A DNA stretch of 64,000 nucleotides from Proteobacteria bacterium UBA981 (GTDB lineage: Bacteria > Pseudomonadota > Gammaproteobacteria > Ga0077536): contig DBBP01000004.1 in assembly GCA_002292285.1 (NCBI GenBank), positions 65,235 to 129,234 of the forward strand, in the 5' to 3' direction. The notes under the pieces are model-generated. The model worked only from the letters and a program-made list of their open reading frames with translations. It was not told the DNA's origin and ran no database searches. Positions 63,875 to 64,000 of this stretch are shown in pieces (positions within the stretch are counted from its first letter, which is position 1; every line of letters starts with the position of its first letter). Position numbers and translations under genes: made by a program.

Positions 63875-64000
63875 GGGGCAGACCTCGCAATTAGGTAGTC
63901 AAATTTGGTTATTTTTAATTATTAGTAGCCTACGTCCGTTAGTTATAGTGATATCTAGAATTAATATCAACAAATATATTTCAATATCATGTAATTAGAT

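Noticed and set aside
1..64000. tRNA, rRNA, CRISPR arrays, integrases or intact insertion sequences
   Set aside because: None was found on reading the intergenic stretches; small RNAs cannot be excluded without a covariance-model search.

Overview
The window looks like chromosome of a free-living, aerobic, moderately GC-rich proteobacterium, most likely a gammaproteobacterium. This rests on gene content: SohB, YhcB/ZapG-like, AvtA, Lhr, TrmO, class I DAHP synthase, coupled feoA-feoA-feoB, and a moxR/bat cluster with a DUF4381 gene. The genus cannot be told from the sequence. No rRNA, tRNA, CRISPR array or intact insertion sequence was seen.

Layout. (1) 1-6579, minus strand: a tightly overlapping moxR-DUF58-DUF4381-batA-batB/C-batD operon, with batD running off the left edge. 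(2) 6580-12138: a decayed exopolysaccharide/outer-membrane locus. It holds an intact manC-type gene, a polysaccharide-export gene and a beta-barrel gene each interrupted by one in-frame stop, a fusion of that barrel gene to a TPR gene, and noncoding DNA with a (CGTAG)5 tract. (3) 12139-14145, minus: a small periplasmic protein, a monohaem protein and a universal stress protein. (4) 14292-26206: a catabolic region with a CaiB-type CoA transferase, two SDRs, a Tag-like protein, a TetR regulator divergent from a three-gene FrhB-like/2-oxoacid:acceptor oxidoreductase operon, then crotonase, acyl-CoA dehydrogenase and thiolase-like genes. (5) 26219-28718, minus: GST, a small unknown, an RRM protein and an MscS channel. 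(6) 29412-41034, plus: etfB-etfA-etfQO, ferredoxin, ferredoxin reductase, second ferredoxin, GST/isomerase, a NicX-like metalloenzyme translationally coupled to an acyl-CoA dehydrogenase and an acyl-CoA ligase, then class I fumarase. (7) 41088-50360: housekeeping and envelope genes including DAHP synthase, the Feo operon behind a Fur-type promoter, PqiA-like, a beta-propeller/SRPBCC pair, DUF192, IalB-like and TrmO. (8) 50628-54956: Lhr helicase. (9) 56187-58864: an accessory-looking hipB-hipA-HTH/FHA island beside about 1.2 kb of gene-free DNA. (10) 58999-63874: a small membrane protein, AvtA, a deacetylase-fold protein, SohB, YhcB-like and PilZ.

How the genes fit together. Regions 4 and 6 can supply a whole CoA-ester degradation route: activation by ligase and CoA transferase, oxidation by acyl-CoA dehydrogenases, hydration and dehydrogenation by crotonase and SDRs, C-C cleavage by the thiolase-like protein, electron disposal through ETF and ETF-QO to quinone, and entry into the TCA cycle at fumarase. 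The ferredoxin pair with its reductase, and the 2-oxoacid oxidoreductase, imply low-potential electron carriers whose partner enzymes are not in the window.

The least conventional elements are: a HipA homologue whose catalytic and metal-binding residues all appear replaced, sitting in a module with a small HTH protein and an FHA protein behind three repeated promoter elements; the FrhB-like plus gamma-alpha-fused oxidoreductase operon; the NicX-like enzyme inside an acyl-CoA operon; and the visibly decaying exopolysaccharide locus.
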